Assembly: GCF_003287455.1 (NCBI RefSeq)
Contig: NZ_PRLC01000003.1
Span: forward strand, 1-64,000
DNA from: Faecalibacterium hattorii
GTDB lineage: Bacteria; Bacillota; Clostridia; Oscillospirales; Ruminococcaceae
DNA length: 64,000 nucleotides
Direction of reading: 5' to 3'
In this document: in pieces, positions 54,412 to 62,776 of the stretch
How the letters are laid out: each line of letters starts with the position of its first letter
Position numbering within the stretch: the stretch's first letter is position 1
Position numbers and translations under genes: made by a program
The notes under the pieces: model-generated
Told to the model about the DNA's origin: nothing
Databases searched by the model: none
Seen by the model: only the letters and a program-made list of their open reading frames with translations

Positions 54412-55478
54412 TTGTTGTACACTCCTAACAGCCGTACCGTGCGGCAGGTATGGTTCAGCTCGCGCAGCAGCGCGGCGGTCTCGTCGGCGGTGGGGTCGCC
54501 CACCAGCTCGACGTAAAAGTAGTAATCAAAGGGGACGTGGGGCAGCGGGCGGCTCTTGATGGATTCCATATCGTAGCCGCTGGCACCGATGATCTGGATG
54601 ACCTCCGCCAGCTTGCCGGGCTTGTTGTCCACCGTGAACAGCAGCGAGAACCGGTTACCCGCCGTGGGCTTTTCCCGGCTGAGGACGATGAAGCGGGTGG
54701 TGTTGTCGCCATCCGTGTTGATGCTGGGCACCAGAACCTCCAGCCCGTAGAGGGCCGCCGTCTCCACGCTGGCGATGGCCGCCTTGGTCTTATCGCCGCT
54801 TTCGGCCACGAATTTCGCGGCCATGGCCGTGTTGGGCATCGCCGTAGCGGGCAGCCGGAACTGCTTCAAGAAGGTCTCGCTCTGGGCGATGGCCTGCTGG
54901 TGGCTGTACACATGGGTCAGCTCCCCCAGCTGGGTGCCGGGCAGGACCAGCAGGTTCTGGGAGATGGGCAGGTCGTAGACATCCACGACCCAGAGGTCGG
55001 GGTGGTTATAGCACAGATCCAGCACCGCCGAAACATCGCCCGCGTGGCTGTTCTCGAAGGGCACGACGCCGTGGGCCGCATCCCCGCGCTCCACCGCATC
55101 GAACACTTCGTCCCACGTCGGGAAGCTCACGGCCTCGGCGTGGGGGAAAAGGGCCTTCAGGGCAATGTGGGCAAAGGCGCCCTCCACGCCCTGATAGGCG
55201 GCACGGTTTTGGCCCAGCACCTCGGCCTCATAGTGCTTCGCTACATCCATCATGTTCTGGACATAATCGCGGTAATAGGGGCGCAGGGCCGGGTCCTGAA
55301 TGCGGGCCTCGGCCTTATCCAGCACCACCTTTTCCCGCGCGGCGTCGAAGATCGGCAGACCGTGGGCCTGTTTGTATTGGGCAACGGCCAGCACCGCCGC
55401 CATCCGCCGCTCAAACAGCGCGGCCAGCTCGGCGTCCACCGCGTCGATCTCGCGGCGGGCTTTGTCCAGTGCGTCCAT
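54408..55478 (-). CDS. pheA: chorismate mutase - prephenate dehydratase (P-protein)
   Basis: 356 residues. Residues 1-90: AroQ-type chorismate mutase ('LDKARREIDAVDAELAALFERRMAAVLAVAQYK'). Residues 95-270: prephenate dehydratase ('YQGVEGAFAH', 'GVVPFENSHAGDVSAVLD', 'TTRFIVLSREK' with T-R-F). Residues 275-356: ACT domain with 'DMESIKSRP', where Phe would bind for feedback. It is first in the aro operon. Chorismate mutase for the tyrosine branch must come from here, as tyrA lacks one. Confidence 0.95.
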   Translation of the reverse strand: MDALDKARREIDAVDAELAALFERRMAAVLAVAQYKQAHGLPIFDAAREKVVLDKAEARIQDPALRPYYRDYVQNMMDVAKHYEAEVLGQNRAAYQGVEGAFAHIALKALFPHAEAVSFPTWDEVFDAVERGDAAHGVVPFENSHAGDVSAVLDLCYNHPDLWVVDVYDLPISQNLLVLPGTQLGELTHVYSHQQAIAQSETFLKQFRLPATAMPNTAMAAKFVAESGDKTKAAIASVETAALYGLEVLVPSINTDGDNTTRFIVLSREKPTAGNRFSLLFTVDNKPGKLAEVIQIIGASGYDMESIKSRPLPHVPFDYYFYVELVGDPTADETAALLRELNHTCRTVRLLGVYNK

Positions 55479-55510
55479 GGTTCCACATCCTTTGGGTCAA
55501 GATTTTGATG

Positions 55511-55549
55511 ATACTGAATCAGTATACCATAACCCGGACACGGACACAA
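55511..55549 (-). promoter_or_regulatory. aro operon promoter with palindromic operator over the -10
   Basis: On the minus strand TTGTGT (55549-55544) and TATACT (55526-55521) are 17 nt apart. The perfect 15-nt palindrome ATACTGAATCAGTAT (55511-55525) covers the -10 and the start point, the position of a classical repressor site. Confidence 0.75.
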
Positions 55550-55604
55550 CAAGCTCCGCCGCCTTTCAGAGCGGAGTTTTTTTCAGTTGTCGGCTGGGAA
55601 AAAC

Positions 55605-55644
55605 AAAAGAGTCTCATCTGCCTTCCGGCAGATGAGACTCTTTT
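55605..55644. terminator. bidirectional terminator downstream of the small gene at 55652
   Basis: Perfect 18-bp stem AAAAGAGTCTCATCTGCC (55605-55622) / GGCAGATGAGACTCTTTT (55627-55644), loop of 4, A/T tails on both sides. It ends the minus-strand unit 57319 to 55652. Confidence 0.9.
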
Positions 55645-55651
55645 TCGCGCT

Positions 55652-55816
55652 TTATTTTCGCAGTTCTTCAAGGCTCCGCGCCTTCCCGTAATACCGCCCA
55701 TAGGGGTTGTCGAGGTCGGCGGCGCGGGGCGGGGCAGGGGGCGTTTTTTCCGGGGCAGATGCCGCCGGCAGCCGCCGGGGTGCCCCCGCCTTGCGTTCAA
55801 CCAAACGGAATCGCAT
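55652..55816 (-). CDS. small basic protein, unknown, coupled to the upstream gene
   Basis: 54 residues, starting M-R-F-R-L and ending 'NPYGRYYGKARSLEELRK'. The ribosome site GGAGG overlaps the stop codon of the preceding gene (TGA at 55820-55822) and lies 8 nt from this ATG, a strong sign of translational coupling. The first 30 residues are Arg/Ala/Pro-rich. I do not recognise the family. It directly precedes the terminator, so it is the last gene of a three-gene unit with plsC. Confidence 0.6.
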   Translation of the reverse strand: MRFRLVERKAGAPRRLPAASAPEKTPPAPPRAADLDNPYGRYYGKARSLEELRK

Positions 55817-55819
55817 GGC

Positions 55820-56584
55820 TCATTCCTCCGCGCTTGCCGTCGAGACGGCCCCGGCGGTCAGCTTCTGCCACAGTTCCTCGCCGCCCTTGAGGTTATCGGC
55901 GGTGCCGGAATTCCACGCCCCGCGCATCCCCACATAGAACTGCGCCATGTACTCCTGACTGTCACCGCCCTGTGCATGGGTGGTGTCAGCCTGATAGCCG
56001 CCGAGATCCAGCCCCGTCAGCACGGGGCAGTCGGTCCATTTGTAGACCATGTTCCACCAGTCGCCGTCGCTGCCGGATCCCGGCAGACCGCCGTCGAGGT
56101 AGCGCAGGGTGCCGGTGCTCTCCTCAAAACCCGCCGGGTCATAAAGCAGGAAGACCGAGCTCAAGCCCCCCTGCACATCGGCGGCAAGCTTCGTGGTGCC
56201 CGCCATGGTCAGGTAGGCCGCGCTCTCGGTCTGGGTATCCTCGTCCGAATAATCCAGCGTGTAAACGTTCAGAGTCACGACCACCTTGCCGTCGCCGTTC
56301 AGGTCTTCGCCCAACGGGGCGAGCCGGGTCTGCAGGGCGTTCACGGTGTCCTCCGGCAGGTAGTAGGGGGCCACCACAGCCACATTATAGTCGGCCTTGG
56401 TGGTAAAGAAATACTGCCCGATGAAATTGTAGGCCACGAACGCCACGGCGATGCCGATGATAAGAACCCACTTCAGATTATAGTCCCACCAGTTCGCCCA
56501 GCGCTCGCGGCGGGTGTACTGCTTTTCGCGGCGGGGAGCAAGATCGCCGGGGGTAATATCGCGCTCATAACGGTAACTTGCCAT
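55820..56584 (-). CDS. single-pass membrane protein, unknown
   Basis: 254 residues. A basic cytoplasmic start ('APRREKQYTRRERWANWWDYNLK') is followed by a membrane helix ('WVLIIGIAVAFVAYNFIGQYFF') and an extracytoplasmic domain: 'YNVAVVAPYYLPEDTVNALQTRLAPLGEDLNGDGKVVVTLNVY' and 'QGGLSSVFLLYDPAGFEE'. The alternating pattern suggests an alpha/beta fold. I cannot name a family. It begins 9 nt after plsC. Confidence 0.72.
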   Translation of the reverse strand: MASYRYERDITPGDLAPRREKQYTRRERWANWWDYNLKWVLIIGIAVAFVAYNFIGQYFFTTKADYNVAVVAPYYLPEDTVNALQTRLAPLGEDLNGDGKVVVTLNVYTLDYSDEDTQTESAAYLTMAGTTKLAADVQGGLSSVFLLYDPAGFEESTGTLRYLDGGLPGSGSDGDWWNMVYKWTDCPVLTGLDLGGYQADTTHAQGGDSQEYMAQFYVGMRGAWNSGTADNLKGGEELWQKLTAGAVSTASAEE

Positions 56585-56593
56585 AGCTTCCTC

Positions 56594-57319
56594 TTACAAC
56601 TCAGCCAGAATGGTCTGGCGGACGGCTTCGGGCAGCTGCTTCTGCTCGGCCTTGCTCATGCCCACGGTCTGAATGGGCGGCAGGATGCGGATGTAGATGG
56701 AGCCGGGGGTGGCGCGGTTGCCGTGGCCCTCGAACAGGCCGCGGGCACCGGAGATGGCCACCGGCACCACCGGGGCTCCGGTCTTGATGGCAATGCGGAA
56801 GGCACCGGCCTTGAACTCCCCGGCGCCGCCCTCTTCGCCCTTGTAGCGGGTGCCCTCCGGGAAAATGACGAAGCTCCTGCCGCTTTCCACGATGGCGGTG
56901 GCATCGTTCAGCGCCTTGACGGAGGCGCGGATGTCGTCCCGCTTGACAAAGACGCAGCCCAGCAGCTTCATCCAGCGGTTGAGCAGGGGGATCTTTTCCA
57001 GCTCCTCCTTCGCAAGGATGCCGTGGGGCGCATCCAGCGCCACCAGAAGCAGCGGGATGTCAAAATAGCTGCGGTGGTTGCCGACGAAGACGCAGGGGAC
57101 CCCCTGCGGGATATTCTCTTTTCCCTCCACGACCAGTTGTGCGCCGGTCACGTTCAGGATGCCCTGACTCCAATGGGGGATGTGCTTGCGAACGATCTGC
57201 TCCACGGTGTCCATGTCCCCGGCGGCGAGTGCACGCTCGGCCCGGCGGAGCACACCGTAATGTACGATCATGTACCCGAACAGGTACGCAAATAACGCAA
57301 TCGTGCGAAGAATGCTCAC
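56594..57319 (-). CDS. plsC: 1-acyl-sn-glycerol-3-phosphate acyltransferase
   Basis: 241 residues. N-terminal membrane helix, then 'FVGNHRSYFDIPLLLVAL' (H-x4-D catalytic motif) and 'FVIFPEGTRYKGEEGG' (acceptor-binding E-G-T-R). 'KTGAPVVPVAISGARGLF' is the block IV motif. It acylates lysophosphatidic acid to phosphatidic acid at the membrane. It starts a unit with the two genes downstream. Confidence 0.92.
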   Translation of the reverse strand: MSILRTIALFAYLFGYMIVHYGVLRRAERALAAGDMDTVEQIVRKHIPHWSQGILNVTGAQLVVEGKENIPQGVPCVFVGNHRSYFDIPLLLVALDAPHGILAKEELEKIPLLNRWMKLLGCVFVKRDDIRASVKALNDATAIVESGRSFVIFPEGTRYKGEEGGAGEFKAGAFRIAIKTGAPVVPVAISGARGLFEGHGNRATPGSIYIRILPPIQTVGMSKAEQKQLPEAVRQTILAEL

Positions 57320-57423
57320 GATACTTTTCCTCCTTCTGGCCTAAAAAGCCATTGTCATTGTACCACACTTTCCACAAAAATGGGAGTGAACACATTTTTT
57401 TTACAAATGAGGGGCCGGATGGC

Positions 57424-57452
57424 TTGCAAAATTCACAAAATCCGGGTATATT
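57424..57452 (+). promoter_or_regulatory. sigma-A promoter of the YesL-like gene
   Basis: TTGCAA (57424-57429) and TATATT (57447-57452), 17-nt spacer. Confidence 0.65.
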
Positions 57453-57536
57453 TATAAGCAGAAAGGTAGCACAATAGGCATTTCTTCCGCCTCGGTGCTG
57501 CCGGCCGGGACCAAACAAGAAAGGGTTCGTAACAAT

Positions 57537-58391
57537 ATGGGTCTTTTTCCTTCTGCAAATGACTTCCGCAAGGCCGGGCCGGGCGTCGAAAAGGACGCGC
57601 CCCGCAAAACGGGCGTGGGCCGCTTCTTCGAGCTGGTGGGCCGCGATATGTCCGGCATGTTCCTCGCAAACCTGCTCACCTGCCTCGGCTTTCTGCCGGT
57701 GATCTGTCTGGTGTATGTGGGCTTTCTGATGAACAACCTCACGGTCATGGTGCTCAGCGCCATGGTGGGCGGCATCTTGGCCGGGCCCGCACTGGCCGGC
57801 ATGTACGACACCGTGCTCCGCGCTTTGCGCGACGAAGCCGGTTACTGGTGGACGACCTACCGCAAGGCCTTCAAGCGGAACTTCAAGTCCGCCATCCTGC
57901 CCGGCATCGTCTACTGCACCGTCGTCACCATTCAAATTTTCCTCGTCTACTTCTGCTTCAGCATGCTGTACCATGGCACCAACGTCGGGCTGCCCATGTG
58001 GGTGGCCACCGTGCTGAATCTGGTGCTGCTGCACATGCTGTTCTCGTACATGTGGCCGCAGGTCGTCCTGCTGGATCAGCCCTTCACCCTGACGCTGAAA
58101 AACAGCCTGAACTGCATGATCGCCTTCCTGCCGCACGCACTGGCGTCTTCCATCGTGGCCATCTTGTTCTGGGGCGTCGTGATCCTGTGTATGCCGCTGG
58201 GCATCTTTCTGATGCTGATCTTCGGCTTCTGGTTCCAGACCGAGGTTTGCTGCCAGATCGTCTACGGCGACATCGACCGGGTGTTCCACATTGAGGAGAA
58301 CATCCAGAAGCTGCGGGACGCCGAGCTGGACGCGGCCCTCAAAGAGGAGTACGGCGAGGGTCCGGACGACGACAGCACCCCCGAAGCCTGA
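57537..58391 (+). CDS. YesL/DUF624-like polytopic membrane protein
   Basis: 284 residues with about six membrane segments. 'RFFELVGRDMSGMFLANLLTCLGFLPVICLVYVGF', 'GGILAGPALAGMYDTVLRALRDEAGYWWTTYRKAFKRNFKSA' match the DUF624 layout (helix pair, 'GP...A...', then a basic 'W..Y...F..N'). The role is unknown; YesL members often accompany carbohydrate uptake genes, which are absent here. ATG 57537 has AAAGGG upstream. It is followed after 47 nt by the C39-like gene. Confidence 0.75.
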   Translation: MGLFPSANDFRKAGPGVEKDAPRKTGVGRFFELVGRDMSGMFLANLLTCLGFLPVICLVYVGFLMNNLTVMVLSAMVGGILAGPALAGMYDTVLRALRDEAGYWWTTYRKAFKRNFKSAILPGIVYCTVVTIQIFLVYFCFSMLYHGTNVGLPMWVATVLNLVLLHMLFSYMWPQVVLLDQPFTLTLKNSLNCMIAFLPHALASSIVAILFWGVVILCMPLGIFLMLIFGFWFQTEVCCQIVYGDIDRVFHIEENIQKLRDAELDAALKEEYGEGPDDDSTPEA

Positions 58392-58438
58392 TTTTCTGAT
58401 TTTTACGCCGAACGCTGGCCGCAAAGGAGAAACGTGCG

Positions 58439-59812
58439 ATGGAACAACGAAATAACCTCGTGTTGCAGGGCACCGAGACCTTCTCCCGCGGCGCGCTGGA
58501 CAATGTGGCGCTGGAGAGCGGTGCGCTGGTGCTGGACAGCTCCGCCGGGCGGTATCTGCCCTACGGCAGCTACACCACCCCGGAGTTCGCGATGCCGCCC
58601 TTCTGCAACCTGAACGTCAGTTGGAACGCCAGCGCCCCACACAACACCATGGTGGAGGTGCGCTGCCGGGTCTACGCCGGGAACAGTTGGACCGGCTGGA
58701 TGAGCTTTGGCAAATGGGCCCCGGATTACCCCCGCCGCAGCATCAACGCCCAGAGCGACGACGGCATGATCTTCCTGATGGGAGACACGGTCACGGTCGC
58801 CACGCCGGGCGGCGGCACCGGCATCCAGCTCCAAGTCAACCTTTCCACCAACGATGATAAAGCCACCCCCGCCGTCCGGCTGCTGGCCGCAGCGGTCCGT
58901 CCTCTGACGTGGGAAAAGCACAGCGGCCATCCGCTGAACCGGCGGCTCTATCTGCCGGAATACTGCCTCTCCGCCCACGACCCCAGCTTCGGCCGGGAGA
59001 TGGACCTGCCCCTTGTCATGGCGGCTCTGATGAACCGCTGGGGCGAGGACATCCTGCCCGAAGAAGTGGCCTACGCCATGGAGGACAACGCCACCAGCAG
59101 CACCGGCAACGCCGCCTTTGCGGCCGCGGCGGCGGGCTGCTGCGGCTTCCCCTGCTGGCAGGCGTGGATGGACCTTGAAGACCTCCGTGCCCAGATCCAC
59201 GACGACTGTTCCGTCGCCGTCCGGGTCGAGCGCCGGGTGCGGGGCCAGCGCGACCCCGTAGGCATCTGGATGGGGCTGCGGGGCTTCGGCCACGACGATG
59301 CCGTGATGGCCGATTTCGTCTTACTGAATGACCCCACTGCAGACAGCGACGGCTCCGTGAACTGCACCATGGCGCTGGCCGATTTCCTGCGCTACTTCAC
59401 GGGCCGGGCCATCGCTCTGCGGCGCAAGCCGCGGGATATCGCCGCCGACCTGCCAAACCGGGTGCGGTGCGACCTCGCCCGCAAAGAGGACGGCAGCTAC
59501 TCGTTCGAGCAGCGGGGCCAGCCCGACCCCCTGCCGGAGGATTTTTCCGGCTGGGTGGCCTACACCCTGCACGACGGTGTGGCCCACGCCACCACCGCCC
59601 ACCGCACCTTCCGCCGGATGGAGCGTACGCCGGAGGGCTGCATCCTCTTCCCGGCGGACCAACTGGCTGCAGGAGGCCGCTGCAGCGTTTACGCTGTGGA
59701 TCAGACCGGCCGGATGCGGGTGGCGGAAGTCCGCCTCCCCGCGCCCCCGAAACCGGCGGCTCCGCCCGCACTCCCACAGGATCACCAAAGCACCGTGCAG
59801 CCGGGTCCGTAA
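58439..59812 (+). CDS. peptidase C39-like protein lacking the catalytic cysteine
   Basis: 457 residues. Residues 1-165: a discoidin-like beta domain ('SYTTPEFAMPPFCNLNVSWNASAP'). Residues 170-320 follow the C39_2 plan: 'LPEYCLSAHDPSFGREMDLPLVMAALMNRWGEDILPEEVAYAMED', then 'FPCWQAWMDLEDLRAQIHDDCSVAVRVE', then 'GFGHDDAVMADFVLLNDP'. In active members the middle of the first segment reads 'CSPTS'; here it is 'MDLPL', so the nucleophile is missing. The His-Asp region is kept only in part. It is likely a binding protein. No signal peptide is seen, so it may act inside the cell. Confidence 0.7.
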   Translation: MEQRNNLVLQGTETFSRGALDNVALESGALVLDSSAGRYLPYGSYTTPEFAMPPFCNLNVSWNASAPHNTMVEVRCRVYAGNSWTGWMSFGKWAPDYPRRSINAQSDDGMIFLMGDTVTVATPGGGTGIQLQVNLSTNDDKATPAVRLLAAAVRPLTWEKHSGHPLNRRLYLPEYCLSAHDPSFGREMDLPLVMAALMNRWGEDILPEEVAYAMEDNATSSTGNAAFAAAAAGCCGFPCWQAWMDLEDLRAQIHDDCSVAVRVERRVRGQRDPVGIWMGLRGFGHDDAVMADFVLLNDPTADSDGSVNCTMALADFLRYFTGRAIALRRKPRDIAADLPNRVRCDLARKEDGSYSFEQRGQPDPLPEDFSGWVAYTLHDGVAHATTAHRTFRRMERTPEGCILFPADQLAAGGRCSVYAVDQTGRMRVAEVRLPAPPKPAAPPALPQDHQSTVQPGP

Positions 59813-59870
59813 GAACCCGCTCCGCCAAGCGCTTTTTGGAAGATACACCAAACAATAGGAGGAACGCATT

Positions 59871-60488
59871 ATGGCAAAGACGATCATCACCATTGGCCGT
59901 GAGTACTGCACCGGCGGCAACTACATCGCAGAGGATGTTGCGAATGCTCTGGGCATCAAGCTCTACGACAAGGAGCTGATCACTATGGCAGCCAAGCACT
60001 CCGGTCTGTCCGAGGAGGCGGTTGCAGCCAGCGAGAAGCGCCATACCCACAGTCTGCTGTACAGCCTGTACACCATGGGCAACGAGCTGCCGCTGGGCGA
60101 TCAGGTGTTCATCCTGCAGAGCCGCATCATCAAGCAGCTGGCCGAGGAAGGCCCCTGCGTCATTCTGGGCCGCTGCGGTGACTACGTGTTGCGGGAGCGC
60201 AAGGATGTGCTGCGCGTCTTCATCTACGCGCCGGTGGAGTGGCGCCGTGAGCTGGCCAAGACCGATCCGCTGGTCAAGGCACACGATGAGAAGGGCATCA
60301 AGGAAGAGATCGAGAAGACCGACCGCAACCGCGCTGCCTACTACAACTACTACACCCAGAACCGCTGGGGCGATGCCCACAACTACGATCTGGCCATCAA
60401 CGCTGCCCTTGGCCGCGAGACCTGCGTCAAGATGATCCTTGACGCTGTGGCTGCCAAGGAAAAGACGATGGAAACCGCCGAGACGTAA
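59871..60488 (+). CDS. cytidylate kinase-like family protein
   Basis: 205 residues. 'IITIGREYCTGGNYIAEDVANALGIKLYDKELI' corresponds to the P-loop and first helix of the cytidylate-kinase-like family ('GRE.GSGG..IA..LA..LG...YD.ELI'). 'VILGRCGDYVLRER' and 'YNYYTQNRWGDAHNYDLAINAA' are further motifs. It probably phosphorylates a nucleotide or related metabolite, but it is distinct from Cmk and its substrate is unknown. The start has AGGAGG upstream. It is followed by a weak terminator and a MATE gene. Confidence 0.82.
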   Translation: MAKTIITIGREYCTGGNYIAEDVANALGIKLYDKELITMAAKHSGLSEEAVAASEKRHTHSLLYSLYTMGNELPLGDQVFILQSRIIKQLAEEGPCVILGRCGDYVLRERKDVLRVFIYAPVEWRRELAKTDPLVKAHDEKGIKEEIEKTDRNRAAYYNYYTQNRWGDAHNYDLAINAALGRETCVKMILDAVAAKEKTMETAET

Positions 60489-60537
60489 GCGGCCAAGCCA
60501 TTTGAGCCGAAACGCTCAAAAAACAATGATGCTGCGT

Positions 60538-60563
60538 GGGTAGGGTGCGTTTGCACCCTGCCC
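60538..60563 (+). terminator. possible terminator after the cytidylate-kinase-like gene
   Basis: GGGTAGGGTGC-GTTT-GCACCCTGCCC forms a strong hairpin but lacks a proper T-run. Confidence 0.4.
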
Positions 60564-60604
60564 ATGTTTCAGGCATAGAGAAAATTCGTCAATAAGGAGT
60601 AATC

Positions 60605-61984
60605 GTGGAAACAAAGCAAACAACCTCCCCTGCTGCGCAGGAAAACATCATGGGCACCATGTCCATCAACCCCCTGCTCGTCAAACTGAGCGTCCCGATG
60701 ATGGTCTCGATGCTGGTACAGGCGCTGTACAACGTCGTGGACTCCATCTTCGTGTCCCATGTCAGCGAGAGCGCCCTGACCGCCGTTTCGCTGGCCTTTT
60801 CCTTGCAGAACGTCATGATCGCGGTCGGCGTCGGCACCGGTGTCGGCGTCAACGCGCTGCTGTCCAAGAGCCTCGGCGAAAAGGACCAGTACCGCGCCAA
60901 CAAGACCGCCGAAAACGGCATCTTCCTCGCCTTTTGCAGCTTTGCGGTATTTTTTGTCATTGGCCTGACCTGCATGAAGCCCTACTTCTATGCACAGACC
61001 AACGATGCGGAGATTGCCCAGCAGGGCATCCGCTACCTGACCGTCTGCTCGGTGTTCAGCCTTGGCCTGTTTATGCAGACCATGAGCGAAAAGCTGCTGG
61101 CCGCAACGGGCCGCACCAACCTGAGCATGTGCAGCCAGCTCATCGGTGCCATCGTCAACATCGTGCTGGACCCCATCTTCATCTTCGGCTGCTGCGGTGA
61201 AGCCCTTTCCGGCACCACCGGCGCAGCCGTGGCCACCGTCATCGGCCAGTTCTGCGGCGCGGGCGCGGCCATCTTCTTCAACCTGAAGAAGAACCCCGAC
61301 ATCCAGCTCGACTGGCACGGCTTCCGCCCCAGCGCCGATGCCATCAAGCGGATCTACATCGTTGGTCTGCCCAGCATCGCGATGCAGTGCGTCGGCAGCG
61401 TGATGACCTTCCTGATGAACAAGATCCTGATGGCCTTCTCGGCCACGGCCGTCGCCGTCTTCGGCGTCTACTTCAAGCTGCAGAGCTTCGTCTTTATGCC
61501 CATCTTCGGCATGAACAACGGCATGGTCCCCATCATCAGCTACAACTACGGTGCCCGCAGACCTGACCGCGTGAAGAAGACCATCAAGCTGGCCATGTGC
61601 TATGCCGAGGGCATCATGCTGATCGGCTTCCTGCTGTTCCAGTTCGCACCGGATAAGCTGCTGGGCTTCTTCGCCGCCAGCGACGCCATGCTGGCCATCG
61701 GCATCCCGGCGCTGCGCATCATCTGCCTCCACTTCCTGCTGGCCGGCATGAGCATCATCCTGTCCTCGTCGTTTCAGGCGCTGGGCAACGGCATGTTCAG
61801 CCTGATCGTTTCCATCTGCCGTCAGCTGGTGGTGCTGATCCCTGCCGCATGGCTGTTGAGCCAGACCGGCAACGTGAACATGGTGTGGTGGTCCTTCGTC
61901 ATCGCAGAGCTGGTCAGCGTGGTGATGAGCTTTGCCCTCTTCGCGCAGCTCAACAAGAAGATCATCGCTCCCCTGTACAACTAA
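60605..61984 (+). CDS. MATE family efflux transporter (second copy)
   Basis: 459 residues, GTG start with AAGGAG 5 nt upstream. 'NPLLVKLSVPMMVSMLVQALYNVVDSIFVSHVSESALTAVSLAF' and 'GVGTGVGVNALLSKSLGEKDQ' are MATE motifs, repeated in the second half. It differs from the MATE protein at 10931 and belongs to a separate branch. The substrate is unknown. It precedes the DUF308 gene by 25 nt, so the two may be co-transcribed. Confidence 0.88.
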   Translation: METKQTTSPAAQENIMGTMSINPLLVKLSVPMMVSMLVQALYNVVDSIFVSHVSESALTAVSLAFSLQNVMIAVGVGTGVGVNALLSKSLGEKDQYRANKTAENGIFLAFCSFAVFFVIGLTCMKPYFYAQTNDAEIAQQGIRYLTVCSVFSLGLFMQTMSEKLLAATGRTNLSMCSQLIGAIVNIVLDPIFIFGCCGEALSGTTGAAVATVIGQFCGAGAAIFFNLKKNPDIQLDWHGFRPSADAIKRIYIVGLPSIAMQCVGSVMTFLMNKILMAFSATAVAVFGVYFKLQSFVFMPIFGMNNGMVPIISYNYGARRPDRVKKTIKLAMCYAEGIMLIGFLLFQFAPDKLLGFFAASDAMLAIGIPALRIICLHFLLAGMSIILSSSFQALGNGMFSLIVSICRQLVVLIPAAWLLSQTGNVNMVWWSFVIAELVSVVMSFALFAQLNKKIIAPLYN

Positions 61985-62009
61985 CAAAACCGAAAGGAAC
62001 GTGAGCCTT

Positions 62010-62711
62010 ATGGGAAAGAAGTTAAAATGGAACCTCGTGCTGATGAGCATCCTGTATCTGGGGCTGGGCATCTTCTTGCTGCTGGTCCCCGGCACAGCGC
62101 TCAACATCGTCTGCTACGCGCTGGGCGGCGTGGTGCTGGCCTGTGCGGCCGTGCAGCTCATCCGCTATTTTGCGGTGGAGCGCGGGGTGTTCCAAAGCCA
62201 ACTGACCCTGATCTCCGGCCTTGTGTGTCTGGGGCTGGGCGCGTTCCTCATCATCCGCAGCGACATCGTGGTGCGCATCCTGCCCATCGTGTTCGGCCTG
62301 TTCGTCATCTTTGACAGCCTTGGCCGCATCCAGAACGCCTTGGAGCTGCGCCGGTGCGAGTATCCGAGCTGGAAGGGCTTTTTGCTGCTGGCGGTGCTCA
62401 GCATCGCGCTGGGTGTCATCATGATCGTGGACCCCTTCGGCACCATGGAAACGCTGGTCATGGCCATCGGCGTCATCCTGATCGTGGAGGGTTCGCTCAA
62501 CCTGCTGAGTGCGCTGTACACGGTCATCGCGGTGAAGCGGTTCCTGAAGCTGCACCCGGAGACCCAGTCCATGCTGGAGGCCGTGACGGGCGAGGACCTG
62601 AACGGCGACGGCGTCATTGCGCCGGATGTTGCCCGCGCAGACGTAGAAGCTTCCGCCGTGGAACTCGACCATGTGGACGAGAGTGCGGAGGTGGAGCAGG
62701 AAAACGATTAA
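62010..62711 (+). CDS. DUF308 (HdeD-like) membrane protein
   Basis: 233 residues with six membrane segments and paired motifs ('LYLGLGIFLLLVPGTALNIVCYALGGVVLACAAVQL', 'LLLAVLSIALGVIMIVDPFGTMETLVMAIGVILIVEGSLNL'), the DUF308 internal repeat. A cytoplasmic acidic tail follows. HdeD-type proteins are linked to acid or envelope stress in other bacteria, but the role here is not known. The start is the ATG at 62010, after AAAGGA. Confidence 0.82.
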   Translation: MGKKLKWNLVLMSILYLGLGIFLLLVPGTALNIVCYALGGVVLACAAVQLIRYFAVERGVFQSQLTLISGLVCLGLGAFLIIRSDIVVRILPIVFGLFVIFDSLGRIQNALELRRCEYPSWKGFLLLAVLSIALGVIMIVDPFGTMETLVMAIGVILIVEGSLNLLSALYTVIAVKRFLKLHPETQSMLEAVTGEDLNGDGVIAPDVARADVEASAVELDHVDESAEVEQEND

Positions 62712-62719
62712 CGGGCTCG

Positions 62720-62733
62720 CCCTCTCAGGCCGC
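62720..62733 (+). repeat. fragment of the interspersed repeat (end part)
   Basis: CCTCTCAGGCCGCT matches the conserved end of copies 1, 2 and 5. No complete hairpin follows. Confidence 0.45.
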
Positions 62734-62776
62734 TGATAAAAGAGAGTAACTGAAATCAATAGTAAAGGAAAACATT

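Noticed and set aside
55551-55583. Hairpin CTCCGC/GCGGAG with a T-run on the plus strand
   Set aside because: No plus-strand gene precedes it and the stem is only 6 bp. It lies just upstream of the aro promoter and probably has no terminator role.
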